Below, piece after piece: positions 17,286 to 27,361 of a stretch of 64,000 bases of DNA. The translations under genes and the position numbers were made by a program. Location of the stretch: contig CAMCXI010000002.1 in assembly GCA_945883335.1 (NCBI GenBank), positions 1 to 64,000 on the forward strand, read 5' to 3'. Every line of letters begins with the position of its first letter. Positions within the stretch are counted from its first letter, which is position 1. This DNA is from Candidatus Methylopumilus universalis (GTDB taxonomy: Bacteria > Pseudomonadota > Gammaproteobacteria > Burkholderiales > Methylophilaceae). The notes beneath the pieces are model-generated. The model saw only the letters and a program-made list of their open reading frames with translations. It was not told where the DNA came from and did not search any database.

Positions 17286-20200
17286 ATGAACAATCCCCAA
17301 TCCATCACTCAGTTTAACCAAGCGCTTGCGACTTGTATGTTGGCAGACCGTCACGGTTTACGACGCAAGATACGCGACGTCGCTGACTTGCAAAAAGCAT
17401 TAGAAAAAGCTCCCGATGCGAAATCTAGCCAAAAAGTGGATAGGCTGTTGGCTGAAATTGTGCAAAAGATTTCATCTTCACATCAAAAATATCAAGCGCG
17501 TTTGAATGCTTTGCCTAAGCCTGAATATGAGCTTGATTTACCGGTCACTGCGCGCAGAGATGAAATTAAGTCGGCAATCGCCAAGCATCAAGTGGTGATT
17601 GTTTGCGGCGAAACAGGCTCTGGTAAAACCACGCAATTACCTAAAATCTGTTTAGAGCTTGGTCGTGGTATTAGCGGTTTAATTGGGCATACACAGCCAC
17701 GGCGTATTGCTGCACGATCGGTGGCAAGTCGTATTGCGCAAGAGCTCAAGTCACCATTGGGTGAGGTAGTGGGCTATAAAGTCCGCTTTAACGATAAGCT
17801 TTCAGAGTCTAGCTATATCAAGTTGATGACGGACGGTATTTTGCTGGCGGAAACGCAGGGCGACCATTTCCTTAATGCTTACGACACTATTATTATCGAT
17901 GAGGCGCATGAGCGCAGTCTGAACATTGATTTCTTGCTGGGTTACCTTAAACAGCTACTTGTAAAACGTCCCGACTTAAAAGTGATTGTCACCTCCGCCA
18001 CGATTGACGCGGATAGATTCTCTAAACACTTCAATGGCGCACCTGTGATTGAGGTTTCAGGGCGTACTTATCCCGTTGAAATTCGTTATCGTCCGCTTGG
18101 TAAAGCTGGCTATAGTGCACAAACTGTTGAAGAAGATATTGGTGAGGATGACGATAATCTTTTTGGCATTAAACGCAAAGGTAAGACGGAAGCGCGTTGG
18201 CTGGAAGAGGACGATGCAGAAGAGGCGATTGAAGAAGCAATTTTAGATGCGGCAGATGATTTATTGCGGCAAGGTGATGGCGATATTTTAGTGTTCTTGC
18301 CAGGTGAGCGAGAGATTCGAGATGTCGCTGAGCATTTAAGAAAATACCAAGGACGCTCAGCAAAGTTGAGAAACATTGAAGTGTTGCCACTTTTTGCAGG
18401 GCTTTCGATTGAAGACCAACAAAAAATCTTCCGTACCACAGGCACGCGCCGCATTGTGCTTGCCACTAACGTGGCTGAAACCTCACTCACGGTGCCAGGG
18501 ATTAAATATGTGATCGATGCGGGTTTGGCTAGGGTTAATCGTTACAGTAGTCGCGCCAAAGTGGAGCAATTGCAGATTGAAAAGATTAGCCAGGCCGCCG
18601 CTAAGCAGCGCGCAGGGAGATGCGGACGTGTCTCTAACGGTATTTGTATCAGGCTCTATGACGAGCAAGATTTTAATGGTCGTCCAGCCTTTACCGACCC
18701 TGAAATTCTTCGTAGCTCTTTGGCCTCGGTTATTTTACGCATGGCAGCTTTACACCTTGGCGATATAAGCAACTTTCCTTTTATTGAAGCGCCTTCCTCA
18801 CGCCTCATTGCAGACGGCTATTTACTATTGCAGGAACTAGGCGCAGTTGATGCTAATCGTGAAATCACTGAGCTAGGTAAACAGCTTGCCCGCTTGCCTC
18901 TAGACCCGCGAGTAGGGCGTATGATTTTGGCGGCTAAACAAGAGGGTGTATTACGTGAGATTTTAATTATCGCGAGTGCACTCAGTATTCAAGATCCGCG
19001 TGAAAGACCAATGGATAAGCGCGAAGCGGCAGACCAAGCGCATGCTAAGTTTGCGGATGAACGTTCGGACTTTTTGAGCTTTCTCAAACTTTGGAATTTT
19101 TATGATGATGCACTTAAAACGAAGAAGTCGAATAAAGATTTATTGGGTAAGTGTCATCAAAACTTCTTGTCTTTCTTACGCCTAAAAGAATGGCGTGAGT
19201 TACATGGGCAAATTCGTGAAATCGCTGAAGAGCTCGATTTAAAGCCTAATGTGGAAGAGGCCGACTTAGATAAAAACTATGACCTAATTCACCGTGCTTT
19301 ATTGTCTGGCTTGCTAGGCAATATCGGCTTTAAAGATGGCGAGGCGGATAGTTACTTAGGCGCACGCGGCATTCGCTTTACCATTGCGCCAGGCTCGGCA
19401 CTCAAAAAGTCGCGCCCTAAATGGGTAATGGCTTCTGAATTGATGGAGACCAGTAAGCTCTATGCGCGCTGTGTTGCCAAGATAGATCCTGATTGGATAG
19501 AGCCCCTGGCTCGTAACCTCACGCAAAGTCATTACAGTGATCCGCGTTGGGATAGAAAGCTTGCACAAGTTTCAGCTTGGGAGCGCGTCAGTTTATATGG
19601 CTTGACCATCATCCCTAAGCGCCGTGTCCATTACGGCCCAATTGACCCGCAAGAGTCGCGTGAGATTTTTGTCCGCGAAGCGTTGGCGAATATGGAGTTT
19701 GATACTCGCGCGCCATTCTTTGAAGCCAATCGACATTTGATTGCGCAGATTGAAGAGTTAGAGCACAAAGCGCGCCGCCAAGATGTGCTAGTGGATGAAC
19801 ATACGCTATTTGCTTTCTACGACCAGATTGTTCCGCAAGACATTTATAACGGTGCAAGCTTTGAGAAATGGCGTAAGGAGGCGGAAGAAAAGGTGCCGCG
19901 TTTGCTCTACCTCACCAAAGATGCGCTCATGCGTCATTGTGCGGCTGGGGTCACAGAAGCGCAGTTCCCCGAAATGTTTGTGATGGATGGTGTCACGCTA
20001 ACGCTTAAATATCGTTTTGAGCCTGGCCATCCGCTTGATGGTGTTACTGCGACCGTGCCGCTAGCATTACTTAATCAGTTAAACCCCGCTCAGGCCGATT
20101 GGTTGGTGCCGGGCATGGTGCGTGAAAAGCTCACGGGACTTATAAAAGCCTTGCCAAAAGCTTTACGCCGAGTTTGTGTGCCAGTGCCTGATTTTGTCAC

Positions 20201-21317
20201 AGGCTTTCTAGAGCAGGCAAAGCATGAGCAAGCTTTGATGCCTGCATTAGCGGAGTACATCCAAAAACAGACTACGCTTAAATTGTCAGTAGCGGATTTT
20301 GATTTGAGTTGTATGACAGATCACTTGCGCATGAACTTTAGTGTGGTGGATGAAAAAGGCCGCGAGTTGGGCATGGGGCGAGATTGGAATGCGCTTAAGG
20401 CGCAATTAGGCAGTGCTGCACAGCTTACCTTTAGAAGCAGTTCACCTAGTATTGAGAAAACAGGCCTCAAACAATGGGATTTTGGTGACTTGCCTAAAAC
20501 GCTTACTTTCACTAAAGAAGGTCATCAACTGACAGGCTATCCTGCGCTAGAGGACAATAAAGACAATGTAGCGGTAAAACTATTTGATACTGAAATGATG
20601 GCTCAGCAGGCCCATAGAATGGGCGTTTGCAGGCTTATGCGTTTTGAACTAAAAGAGCAAATGAAACAGCTTGAAAAAGGCTTGCCTCAGTTTAATCAAT
20701 ACGCACTTTTGTTGCGTAATCTCATATCCCCAGACGATTTGCGTGATGATATGTTGCTTGCCATTAGTGACCGTGCTTTTATTGGTGAGGATGATTTACC
20801 ACGCACCAATGCCGAATTTATGACGCTCAAGCAGCGGGCTAGAACACGCTTACCAGCAGTGGTGGATGGCTCATCAAGACTTGCTGCGGCGATTGCTCAA
20901 GAATATTTAGTGCTCACCCAAAAGCTGAACGCCATGCCACCCAATATGGCGCGGGTAAAAAAGGAAGTGGAAGAACAATTAGCGCTCTTACTGCCTAAGA
21001 AGTTTTTTAGCCAAACACCATGGGAGCGATTGCAACATCTGCCACGCTATCTCAAAGCCTTAAAGCTGCGTCTGGATAAATATCCAAGCGCGATTGACCG
21101 CGATGCCAAAAGCGCCCAAAACGTACAAATGGTCTGGCAGCGTTGGCAAGATAAAGTCACTAATTTACGTAAGGCCAACTTAGAGGTCAGCGAGGCGCTA
21201 GCAGATTACCGCTGGATGATAGAAGAGTTGCGCGTTTCTTTATTTGCGCAAGAATTAAAAACACCGTTTCCTGTTTCTATCAAACGACTGGATAAGATTT
21301 GGGATGATTTTAAATGA
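17286..21317 (+). CDS. hrpA: ATP-dependent RNA helicase HrpA
   Basis: A very large DEAH-box helicase of about 1343 residues, close to E. coli HrpA (1300). Walker A is GETGSGKTTQLPK (about 104-116), motif II is DEAH in IIDEAHERS (about 204-212), motif III SAT, and motif VI QRAGRCGR. The long C-terminal half carries the HA2, OB-fold and DUF3418 regions of HrpA. HrpA acts on stalled ribosomes and mRNA. I chose ATG 17286; a TTG at 17271 is in frame. It is followed by higBA on the same strand. Confidence 0.95.
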   Translation: MNNPQSITQFNQALATCMLADRHGLRRKIRDVADLQKALEKAPDAKSSQKVDRLLAEIVQKISSSHQKYQARLNALPKPEYELDLPVTARRDEIKSAIAKHQVVIVCGETGSGKTTQLPKICLELGRGISGLIGHTQPRRIAARSVASRIAQELKSPLGEVVGYKVRFNDKLSESSYIKLMTDGILLAETQGDHFLNAYDTIIIDEAHERSLNIDFLLGYLKQLLVKRPDLKVIVTSATIDADRFSKHFNGAPVIEVSGRTYPVEIRYRPLGKAGYSAQTVEEDIGEDDDNLFGIKRKGKTEARWLEEDDAEEAIEEAILDAADDLLRQGDGDILVFLPGEREIRDVAEHLRKYQGRSAKLRNIEVLPLFAGLSIEDQQKIFRTTGTRRIVLATNVAETSLTVPGIKYVIDAGLARVNRYSSRAKVEQLQIEKISQAAAKQRAGRCGRVSNGICIRLYDEQDFNGRPAFTDPEILRSSLASVILRMAALHLGDISNFPFIEAPSSRLIADGYLLLQELGAVDANREITELGKQLARLPLDPRVGRMILAAKQEGVLREILIIASALSIQDPRERPMDKREAADQAHAKFADERSDFLSFLKLWNFYDDALKTKKSNKDLLGKCHQNFLSFLRLKEWRELHGQIREIAEELDLKPNVEEADLDKNYDLIHRALLSGLLGNIGFKDGEADSYLGARGIRFTIAPGSALKKSRPKWVMASELMETSKLYARCVAKIDPDWIEPLARNLTQSHYSDPRWDRKLAQVSAWERVSLYGLTIIPKRRVHYGPIDPQESREIFVREALANMEFDTRAPFFEANRHLIAQIEELEHKARRQDVLVDEHTLFAFYDQIVPQDIYNGASFEKWRKEAEEKVPRLLYLTKDALMRHCAAGVTEAQFPEMFVMDGVTLTLKYRFEPGHPLDGVTATVPLALLNQLNPAQADWLVPGMVREKLTGLIKALPKALRRVCVPVPDFVTGFLEQAKHEQALMPALAEYIQKQTTLKLSVADFDLSCMTDHLRMNFSVVDEKGRELGMGRDWNALKAQLGSAAQLTFRSSSPSIEKTGLKQWDFGDLPKTLTFTKEGHQLTGYPALEDNKDNVAVKLFDTEMMAQQAHRMGVCRLMRFELKEQMKQLEKGLPQFNQYALLLRNLISPDDLRDDMLLAISDRAFIGEDDLPRTNAEFMTLKQRARTRLPAVVDGSSRLAAAIAQEYLVLTQKLNAMPPNMARVKKEVEEQLALLLPKKFFSQTPWERLQHLPRYLKALKLRLDKYPSAIDRDAKSAQNVQMVWQRWQDKVTNLRKANLEVSEALADYRWMIEELRVSLFAQELKTPFPVSIKRLDKIWDDFK

Positions 21318-21363
21318 GAAAAAATCTTGTTTACAGATTCCGTACTAAAGAATATCATCTTGT

Positions 21364-21642
21364 ATGATTCATTCATTTGAATGTGCTGAAACTGAAGCGT
21401 TGTTTAACAGCAAACTGGTGCCGCGCTTTAAAAATATAGAGCGCGTGGTAGGGCGTAAGCTTTTGCAACTTTCAGCAACCACTGACTTAGCTAGTTTGCG
21501 AGTGCCGCCTGGCAATCAGCTAGAGATGTTAAAAGGTAATCGTAAAGAACAGCACAGCATAAGAATTAATGATCAATGGCGTTTGTTTTTTATCTGGAAA
21601 GATGACGGCGCTTACCAAGTTGAAATTGTGGATTACCACTAG
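21364..21642 (+). CDS. higB: HigB-family toxin (ribosome-dependent mRNase)
   Basis: The 92-residue RelE/ParE-fold protein matches HigB: MIHSFECAETEALF at the start, LRVPPGNQLEMLKGNR in the middle, HSIRINDQWRLFF with the conserved RINxQWR motif, then VEIVDYH at the end. HigB toxins cut mRNA on translating ribosomes. The toxin gene precedes the antitoxin, the usual HigBA order, with an eight-base gap. This is the only mobile-type module in the window. Confidence 0.92.
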   Translation: MIHSFECAETEALFNSKLVPRFKNIERVVGRKLLQLSATTDLASLRVPPGNQLEMLKGNRKEQHSIRINDQWRLFFIWKDDGAYQVEIVDYH

Positions 21643-21650
21643 GAAAAGAC

Positions 21651-21953
21651 ATGGCTGAATTACTAGAAGAAATTTATCCTGGCGAGATTTTGCTAGAGGA
21701 TTTTATGAAGCCTATGGGCATTACTGCGCGTCAACTAGCCGCGGACATTGATGTGCCACCTAGTCGTATTAGTGAAGTGGTCAATGGGCATAGACCGATT
21801 ACTGCGGATACAGCACTGCGCTTGGGTTTGTTTTTTAATATGGAGCCACGGTTCTGGCTAAACCTTCAGTCGGAATACGATATGAGAATGGCGACAAGGG
21901 AGCTGAAAGATAAAATTTTATCCAGAATTCGCGTGTTTCAAGTTGCGGCTTAA
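21651..21953 (+). CDS. higA: HigA-family antitoxin
   Basis: The 100-residue XRE-type DNA-binding protein has its helix-turn-helix in TARQLAADIDVPPSRISEVV (residues 25-44), followed by NGHRPITADTALRLG and FWLNLQSEYDM, signatures of HigA/VapA antitoxins. It should neutralise HigB and repress its own promoter; the operator would lie in 21318-21363. Its stop overlaps the CobW-type gene stop by four bases (TTAA). Confidence 0.93.
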   Translation: MAELLEEIYPGEILLEDFMKPMGITARQLAADIDVPPSRISEVVNGHRPITADTALRLGLFFNMEPRFWLNLQSEYDMRMATRELKDKILSRIRVFQVAA

Positions 21954-22969
21954 ATCCGCATCATTTCCTTTCTAATCGTCGCTTCATCTAAGCCCTTACC
22001 GATTAACACAAGCCGAGAAATCGGCTTTTCTTCTTTCCAGTCAGTAAGCATGGTTGGTGTGTAGAGCGTTTTATGCACGGCATGCACGGCGATAGGGTCG
22101 GGCAGGTCATCGGCATGAATAATGCCTTTCATTCTTAGCAACTGCTCACCGTAGGTTGCGCAGAGCCATGCTAGTTTAGGTTCAAGCAGGTCATAATTAA
22201 GCGGCGTAGTTAGCGCAATGGTGAAGCTGGTAATGCCCTCGTCGTGGGCTTCTTTAAACAGCCCTACGCTTTTCTTAGTGGGCGCGCGTAACCAACGTTC
22301 AGGATTGGCTTCTTGGTTGCTGCTATCAAACAAACCAATATCGATAATATCACTTGGGTCGATTTGGCCTTGTGCGACTTGATATTGAGTTGCGGCCGGG
22401 TTGATTTCACTGAGCGTCGTTTCTAAAGCGTTGATTTGTTTGGCATTCGCCAAGTCTGGTTTGGTAATGAGTAGCACATCCGCTACAGCAGCTTGTTTTC
22501 TGGCCTCAGCATGGGCTTTTAGTTGCGCTAATCCATAAACGCTATCGACGGTCACCACCACAGCATCTAATCGGTAAGTTGAGCTAATCACAGGTTCATT
22601 GAGCAAGCTTCCCATGATGGGACCTGGGTCCGCCATGCCTGTGGTTTCGATAATCAGGCGCTTAAATTCAGGAATGGCTGAAAGCGCTCGTTTGAAAAAA
22701 AGGTCTCTTAAAGTATCTGCCATCTCGGTAGTGAGTGTGCAGCATAAACAGCCTGATTCTAGTAATACGGTATTGTCGGCAATGTGCTGGCTTTCAACTG
22801 TGCGCTCTAGGTTCTTGGCTAGAATGTCGTCTAAGCCGGTTGATCCTAGCTCGTTAATAATCACGGCGGTGTCTTTCATGCCGGGATTGGTGAGGAGTTT
22901 ATTTAATAGCGTGGTTTTACCTGAACCAAGAAAGCCCGTTAACAAAGTAATCGGGATGCGATTATCCAT
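21950..22969 (-). CDS. CobW/P47K-family GTPase (metallochaperone-like)
   Basis: The 339-residue G3E-family GTPase has Walker A GFLGSGKTT (residues 12-20), the metal-binding CxCC motif GCLCC (about 73-77), ETTGMADPG (switch region) and TKPDL (G4). The C-terminal CobW_C domain follows. Family members deliver zinc or other metals (ZigA, YeiR, YjiA). No zinc-uptake genes or clear Zur box are nearby, so the metal is unknown. Confidence 0.88.
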   Translation of the reverse strand: MDNRIPITLLTGFLGSGKTTLLNKLLTNPGMKDTAVIINELGSTGLDDILAKNLERTVESQHIADNTVLLESGCLCCTLTTEMADTLRDLFFKRALSAIPEFKRLIIETTGMADPGPIMGSLLNEPVISSTYRLDAVVVTVDSVYGLAQLKAHAEARKQAAVADVLLITKPDLANAKQINALETTLSEINPAATQYQVAQGQIDPSDIIDIGLFDSSNQEANPERWLRAPTKKSVGLFKEAHDEGITSFTIALTTPLNYDLLEPKLAWLCATYGEQLLRMKGIIHADDLPDPIAVHAVHKTLYTPTMLTDWKEEKPISRLVLIGKGLDEATIRKEMMRI

Positions 22970-23089
22970 TTATGAATACAGCCATTTTGCAAATAAAGTG
23001 ACATCTTATCCGTGTTATCTCAAGCGCGGAACTGAAAGCACTGTAAAATGTGCACAATTGAATTTTGAACGTACTGTGACGCCTAAGTA

Positions 23090-24991
23090 ATGTATGTATT
23101 TTTTGAAGAAGATGGTGGCTTTAAAGTCGCCTGCGTGATGTCTGAAACCGCAGGCGCTTTGCAAGTGGAATCGGCCAGCGGTAAGCGCTCTAAAATCAAA
23201 GCGGCGAATGTATTGCTGAGATTCGAGAGTGCGCTGGCGAGCTTTATGGAAGCGGCAAATGCTGAGGCTGATGCCTTGGAAGTGCCATTTTTGTGGGAGT
23301 GTTGTGGCGAGCCTGAATTTGGCTTTGAAGAACTTGCAAAAGAATATTACGGCAAAGCGCCAAGTGCGATTGAGTCAGCGGCTGTTGCTATGCGCTTGCA
23401 TAGCGCGCCAGTGTACTTTTACCGCAAAGGTAAGGGTCGATATAAAGCAGCGCCACCAGACACGCTAAAGGCCGCATTAGCTGCGCTTGAGAAAAAGCGC
23501 GTGCAAGCTGAAAAAATCCAATTATTCGTCGAGCAGTTAAAAGCGAAGCAAATTCCAGAAGAGTTATCGCTCAAACTTGATATGTTGCTCTATGAGCCTG
23601 ATAAAAACAGCATGGAATGGAAGGCAGTTGAGCAAGCCTCTGCTGAGCTTCATGTGAATCCTATTCAGGTGATTTCTTATGCTGGCGGTATTCAGTCTAA
23701 CCACGATTATCACCTTGGTGCATTTTTGCGAGAGTATTTCCCAAAAGGCATTCAGTTTGCGAATGATTTGGCATTGGCAGACATGCCGCAAGATTTGCCA
23801 CTTGCTGAAGTGGAAGCATTTAGTATTGATGACAGCACGACGACTGAAATTGATGATGCCTTTTCTATTCAAACATTACCCGATGGCGCACACCGAGTAG
23901 GCATTCATATTGCGGCACCAGCACTTGGCATTGCGCCACATACGCCATTAGATGAAGTGGCTTTGCATCGGCTTTCTACCGTGTATATGCCAGGCAATAA
24001 AATCACCATGTTGCCCGAGCTGGCGATTACGCCTTTTAGCTTAAACGAGGGTGAATGGAAGCCCGCGCTTTCGATGTATCTAGATGTGGCGGCGGATTTC
24101 ACGATTAGTAATCGCCATAGCAAAGTGGAGTTAGTGCATGTGGTGGATAATTTGCGCCATGACACTTTAGAGCCTTATTTTAACGAAGAAACCTTGGCTG
24201 AAGATAACGGCCATCCTTACTGGGTTAGGCTTTCTTTGTTATTCAATTTGGCTGAGTCGCTTGAAAAAACACGGTGCAAGTACGACCCAACCCGCCCAAT
24301 TCAAATCGATTACAACTTTTATGTAGACGATGGAAAAGTCCGTATTGTTGGTCGTCGTCGTGGCTCACCGATGGATAAGTTAGTAGCTGAGCTCATGATT
24401 GAAGCCAACAGCCAATGGGGTGCTTTGCTGGCCGAACATCAAGTACCAGGCATTTATCGTGCACAAAATGGCGGTAAAGTTTATATGACGACGCAAGCTG
24501 ATCCGCATCAAGGCTTGGGTGTGGCCCAATATGCTTGGAGCACATCACCGTTGCGTCGTGCAGTGGACTTGGTGAATCAGCGCCAAATCATTGCTGTGGT
24601 GCAAGGTGACGAGCCCACTTATCCGCAAAACAGCGATGAGCTTGCGATGATCATGCGACATTTTGACTTAACGTATAACGCTTATGGCGATTTCCAAACG
24701 CGTATGGAGCGCTATTGGTGCTTGCAATATTTGGTGCAAGAAAATGTACGGGAGATTTCAGCCACGGTTTGGCGTGAAAACTTAGTGCGTTTTGACCATA
24801 TGCCTTATATCACCAAAGTACATAGCCTGCCTGAGTTGGCGGTAGGCACGCGAGTGACTTTAGAAATTAAACGCATTGATACTTTAATGATGGAGATTGA
24901 TACGCGATTTAAAGCGGTTGAAGAAGCGCCAATCAGCGAGCCAATTGAAGTGGCAAATTATGATAGCAAGGGTGTGGAGGAGGCCCTCTAA
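23090..24991 (+). CDS. RNase II/R family exoribonuclease (RNB domain)
   Basis: The 633-residue protein has a central RNB catalytic domain (about 240-540) with the acidic cluster SIDDSTTTEIDDAFSI, the active-site aspartates of RNase II. It lacks the cold-shock and long S1 tail of RNase R. The N-terminal region (about 1-200) is less conserved. Likely a 3'-5' exoribonuclease of single-stranded RNA. It is first in a tight run: the next start is the base after its stop. Confidence 0.87.
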   Translation: MYVFFEEDGGFKVACVMSETAGALQVESASGKRSKIKAANVLLRFESALASFMEAANAEADALEVPFLWECCGEPEFGFEELAKEYYGKAPSAIESAAVAMRLHSAPVYFYRKGKGRYKAAPPDTLKAALAALEKKRVQAEKIQLFVEQLKAKQIPEELSLKLDMLLYEPDKNSMEWKAVEQASAELHVNPIQVISYAGGIQSNHDYHLGAFLREYFPKGIQFANDLALADMPQDLPLAEVEAFSIDDSTTTEIDDAFSIQTLPDGAHRVGIHIAAPALGIAPHTPLDEVALHRLSTVYMPGNKITMLPELAITPFSLNEGEWKPALSMYLDVAADFTISNRHSKVELVHVVDNLRHDTLEPYFNEETLAEDNGHPYWVRLSLLFNLAESLEKTRCKYDPTRPIQIDYNFYVDDGKVRIVGRRRGSPMDKLVAELMIEANSQWGALLAEHQVPGIYRAQNGGKVYMTTQADPHQGLGVAQYAWSTSPLRRAVDLVNQRQIIAVVQGDEPTYPQNSDELAMIMRHFDLTYNAYGDFQTRMERYWCLQYLVQENVREISATVWRENLVRFDHMPYITKVHSLPELAVGTRVTLEIKRIDTLMMEIDTRFKAVEEAPISEPIEVANYDSKGVEEAL

Positions 24992-25795
24992 ATGCGGAGT
25001 GTCGGGCGAAGAATCTCTAGGGCTGTGCATAAAGGCATGACGGGCGAAGAAAGCGTTGATGTCAGCGAGATGGACGGTGTGCGATCCTTATATCTTGGTT
25101 CAGAAACCGTGCAAAGTGCAATGCGTGTTAAAGCGCCCTATGAGCTTGAGCTTGCTTACTCGCGCGGCATGATGATGTTTTTGCTATTTATGAAGCAGCC
25201 TAAAGATGTGTTGATGATAGGCTTGGGCGGTGGTTCGGTTGCTAAATACATTCATCATTTCTTGCCTGAGATGCAAACCCGCGTGGTGGAGATTAACCCG
25301 CGCATTATTCAAGTAGCACGTAGCCATTTTTATCTGCCTGATGACGATGAAAGATTGGAAGTCATTGAAGGTGATGGTGTGGTTTATCTGCAAGAAAACG
25401 GTAATACGGCAGAATTGCTATTACTGGATATCTTTGATAGCCAAGGTGTGCCGCCAGAGATGTACAATCAAACATTCTTCGATATATGTGAAGCATCCTT
25501 ACGTTTAGATGGCATGATGGCCGTTAATCTCTGGGGTTCGGATAAAAACTTCGACATTTACTTGCAGCGCATTGAGCAAAGCTTTCATGACCGTGTATTG
25601 GTCTTACGCACGGGCCGTCCTGGCAATATCGTTGTTTTTGGCTTCAAACGTCCACCGCGCGATTTAAGATGGTCTACATTGCGTGAACGGGCAAAAACCC
25701 TGCAAGAAAATCACAAAATAGAGTTTCTTGAGTTTGTTGAAAAGCTCAAGGATGAGAATTTAAGTACCAGTAATCGTTTGTTGTTTGAAGCGTAA
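24992..25795 (+). CDS. Spermidine-synthase-like protein
   Basis: The 267-residue protein has a Rossmann core resembling polyamine aminopropyltransferases: LMIGLGGGSVAKYI (about 72-85), VVEINPRIIQVA, then LLLDIFDSQGVP. Canonical spermidine synthases have a GGGDG motif and D-S-x-D at the active site; here GGGSV and DIFDS replace them, so aminopropyl transfer is doubtful. It abuts the RNB gene with no spacer, a good sign of a single transcript. Confidence 0.75.
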   Translation: MRSVGRRISRAVHKGMTGEESVDVSEMDGVRSLYLGSETVQSAMRVKAPYELELAYSRGMMMFLLFMKQPKDVLMIGLGGGSVAKYIHHFLPEMQTRVVEINPRIIQVARSHFYLPDDDERLEVIEGDGVVYLQENGNTAELLLLDIFDSQGVPPEMYNQTFFDICEASLRLDGMMAVNLWGSDKNFDIYLQRIEQSFHDRVLVLRTGRPGNIVVFGFKRPPRDLRWSTLRERAKTLQENHKIEFLEFVEKLKDENLSTSNRLLFEA

Positions 25796-25815
25796 ATTTA
25801 AAGAAAGTATTACAC

Positions 25816-26967
25816 ATGAGTCAGCAGAATTTTTTCGCCACTTGCCCCCGCGGCCTAGAAGCCTTATTGGCTGATGAGCTTGCTAGCGTAGGCGCAAAAT
25901 CCATTCAAGCCACAGATGGCGGGGTAGGCTTTGCTGGTGACATGGCTGTTTGTTACAAAGCGAATCTAGAAAGCCGCATTGCAACACGCATTATGTGGCG
26001 AGTGGCGAGTGGTCGATACGCCACTGAAGATGATTTGTTTAATGCTGCTTACAAGCTTGATTGGCCAAGTTGGTTTAAGGTCAGCAATAACTTTATGGTG
26101 AAGGTGACGGGCTTGAAATGCCCGCTCAAGAGCCTAGAGTTTGCAACACTTCGTATTAAGGATGCAGTGTGTGATAAGTTTCGTCAGGCTGTTAAAAGTC
26201 GCCCATACATTGATACTAAAGAGCCAGATGTGCGTATTCATGCTTATTTAGCCGCTGACAGCTATCAATTTTATTTAGACACATCAGGCAATGCGCTCTA
26301 TCAGCGTGGTTTGCGCCGCGCAAGTATTGAGGCGCCTTTGCGTGAGAATTTAGCAGCTGGCATTATCAAGCTTTCTGGTTGGAAGCCAGGACAGCCGTTT
26401 CTAGATCCAATGTGTGGCAGTGGTACTTTTTTACTAGAAGCGACCATGATGGCGCTTAATATTGCGCCAGGTAGTCATCGTGGTTTTGGCTTTGAAAAGC
26501 TTATGAATTTTGACGCTAAGCTTTGGAATAGCTTACGTGAGGATGCTAGAAAAAAAGCGAAGCCTGTGAAGTTTTCTAAGATTTACGGTAGCGATATGGA
26601 TTTGCGTGCGGTGCGTATGGCCAAGCAAAATTTAGAGCAAGCGGGATTGTTAGAGGCGTTGCAGATTGCGCAATTGGAGTTTACTCAAGTGCCAGCGCCA
26701 GCCGGAGAGGGTGTGCTAGTGACTAATCCACCTTATGGCGTGCGTATCGGTAAAGACGAAGAATTAGCTGCACTTTATCCGAAAATGGGGGAAACTTTGA
26801 AGCGCAACTTTGCTGGCTGGAATGCTTATTTTCTCACCAACGATATGCGTCTGCCTAAAATGATGCGTCTAGCGCCTACGAAACGCACACCGCTATTTAA
26901 CGGGCCATTAGAGTGCCGTTTGTTTGAGATTAAATTGGTGGCGGGGTCGAACCGAAAGGACAAATAA
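25816..26967 (+). CDS. THUMP-domain RNA methyltransferase (RlmL-like)
   Basis: The 383-residue protein starts with a THUMP RNA-binding domain (about 45-155) and continues with a UPF0020 methyltransferase. The SAM motif is FLDPMCGSGTFLLEA (about 195-209) and the N6/N2 catalytic motif is TNPPYG (about 308-313). It resembles the N-terminal half of E. coli RlmKL, which makes m2G2445 in 23S rRNA. Its stop overlaps the next start as TAATG. Confidence 0.87.
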   Translation: MSQQNFFATCPRGLEALLADELASVGAKSIQATDGGVGFAGDMAVCYKANLESRIATRIMWRVASGRYATEDDLFNAAYKLDWPSWFKVSNNFMVKVTGLKCPLKSLEFATLRIKDAVCDKFRQAVKSRPYIDTKEPDVRIHAYLAADSYQFYLDTSGNALYQRGLRRASIEAPLRENLAAGIIKLSGWKPGQPFLDPMCGSGTFLLEATMMALNIAPGSHRGFGFEKLMNFDAKLWNSLREDARKKAKPVKFSKIYGSDMDLRAVRMAKQNLEQAGLLEALQIAQLEFTQVPAPAGEGVLVTNPPYGVRIGKDEELAALYPKMGETLKRNFAGWNAYFLTNDMRLPKMMRLAPTKRTPLFNGPLECRLFEIKLVAGSNRKDK

Positions 26968-27335
26968 TGGCGGATAGCTTAATTGAATTGCGTCAGAAAA
27001 TTGATGCTTTTGTAAACGAGCGAGATTGGGCGCAGTTCCACTCTCCTAAAAATCTTGCAATGGCGATGATTGTCGAGGCTGCTGAGCTGGTGGAACACTT
27101 TCAGTGGGATACCATTCAGGAAAGTTATGATTTAAGTGCTGAGAAACGCCAAGAAGTCGCGCATGAATTGGCGGATACTTTTGTTTATTTGCTCAGATTG
27201 GCAGAAGTAACGGGCATAGACTTAATTGAAGCAGTCAACCAAAAAATAGCCTTGAATGCTATTAAGTATCCCGTGGATAAAGCAAAGGGCAGTAATGCTA
27301 AATATACGGTTTATCAGGAAATGAGAGAGAAGTAG
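26967..27335 (+). CDS. MazG-like nucleotide pyrophosphohydrolase
   Basis: The 122-residue all-alpha NTP pyrophosphatase belongs to the MazG/RS21-C6 group. The metal-binding acidic pattern is EAAELVEHFQW (about 33-43) and EVAHELADTFVYLLRL (about 63-78), giving the E-x2-E and E-x3-D pairs. These enzymes hydrolyse non-canonical nucleotides such as 5-methyl-dCTP. Start and stop overlap with the preceding gene place it at the end of the four-gene run. Confidence 0.85.
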   Translation: MADSLIELRQKIDAFVNERDWAQFHSPKNLAMAMIVEAAELVEHFQWDTIQESYDLSAEKRQEVAHELADTFVYLLRLAEVTGIDLIEAVNQKIALNAIKYPVDKAKGSNAKYTVYQEMREK

Positions 27336-27361
27336 AGTTGGTGAGTGTTTTTAATAAGAAA

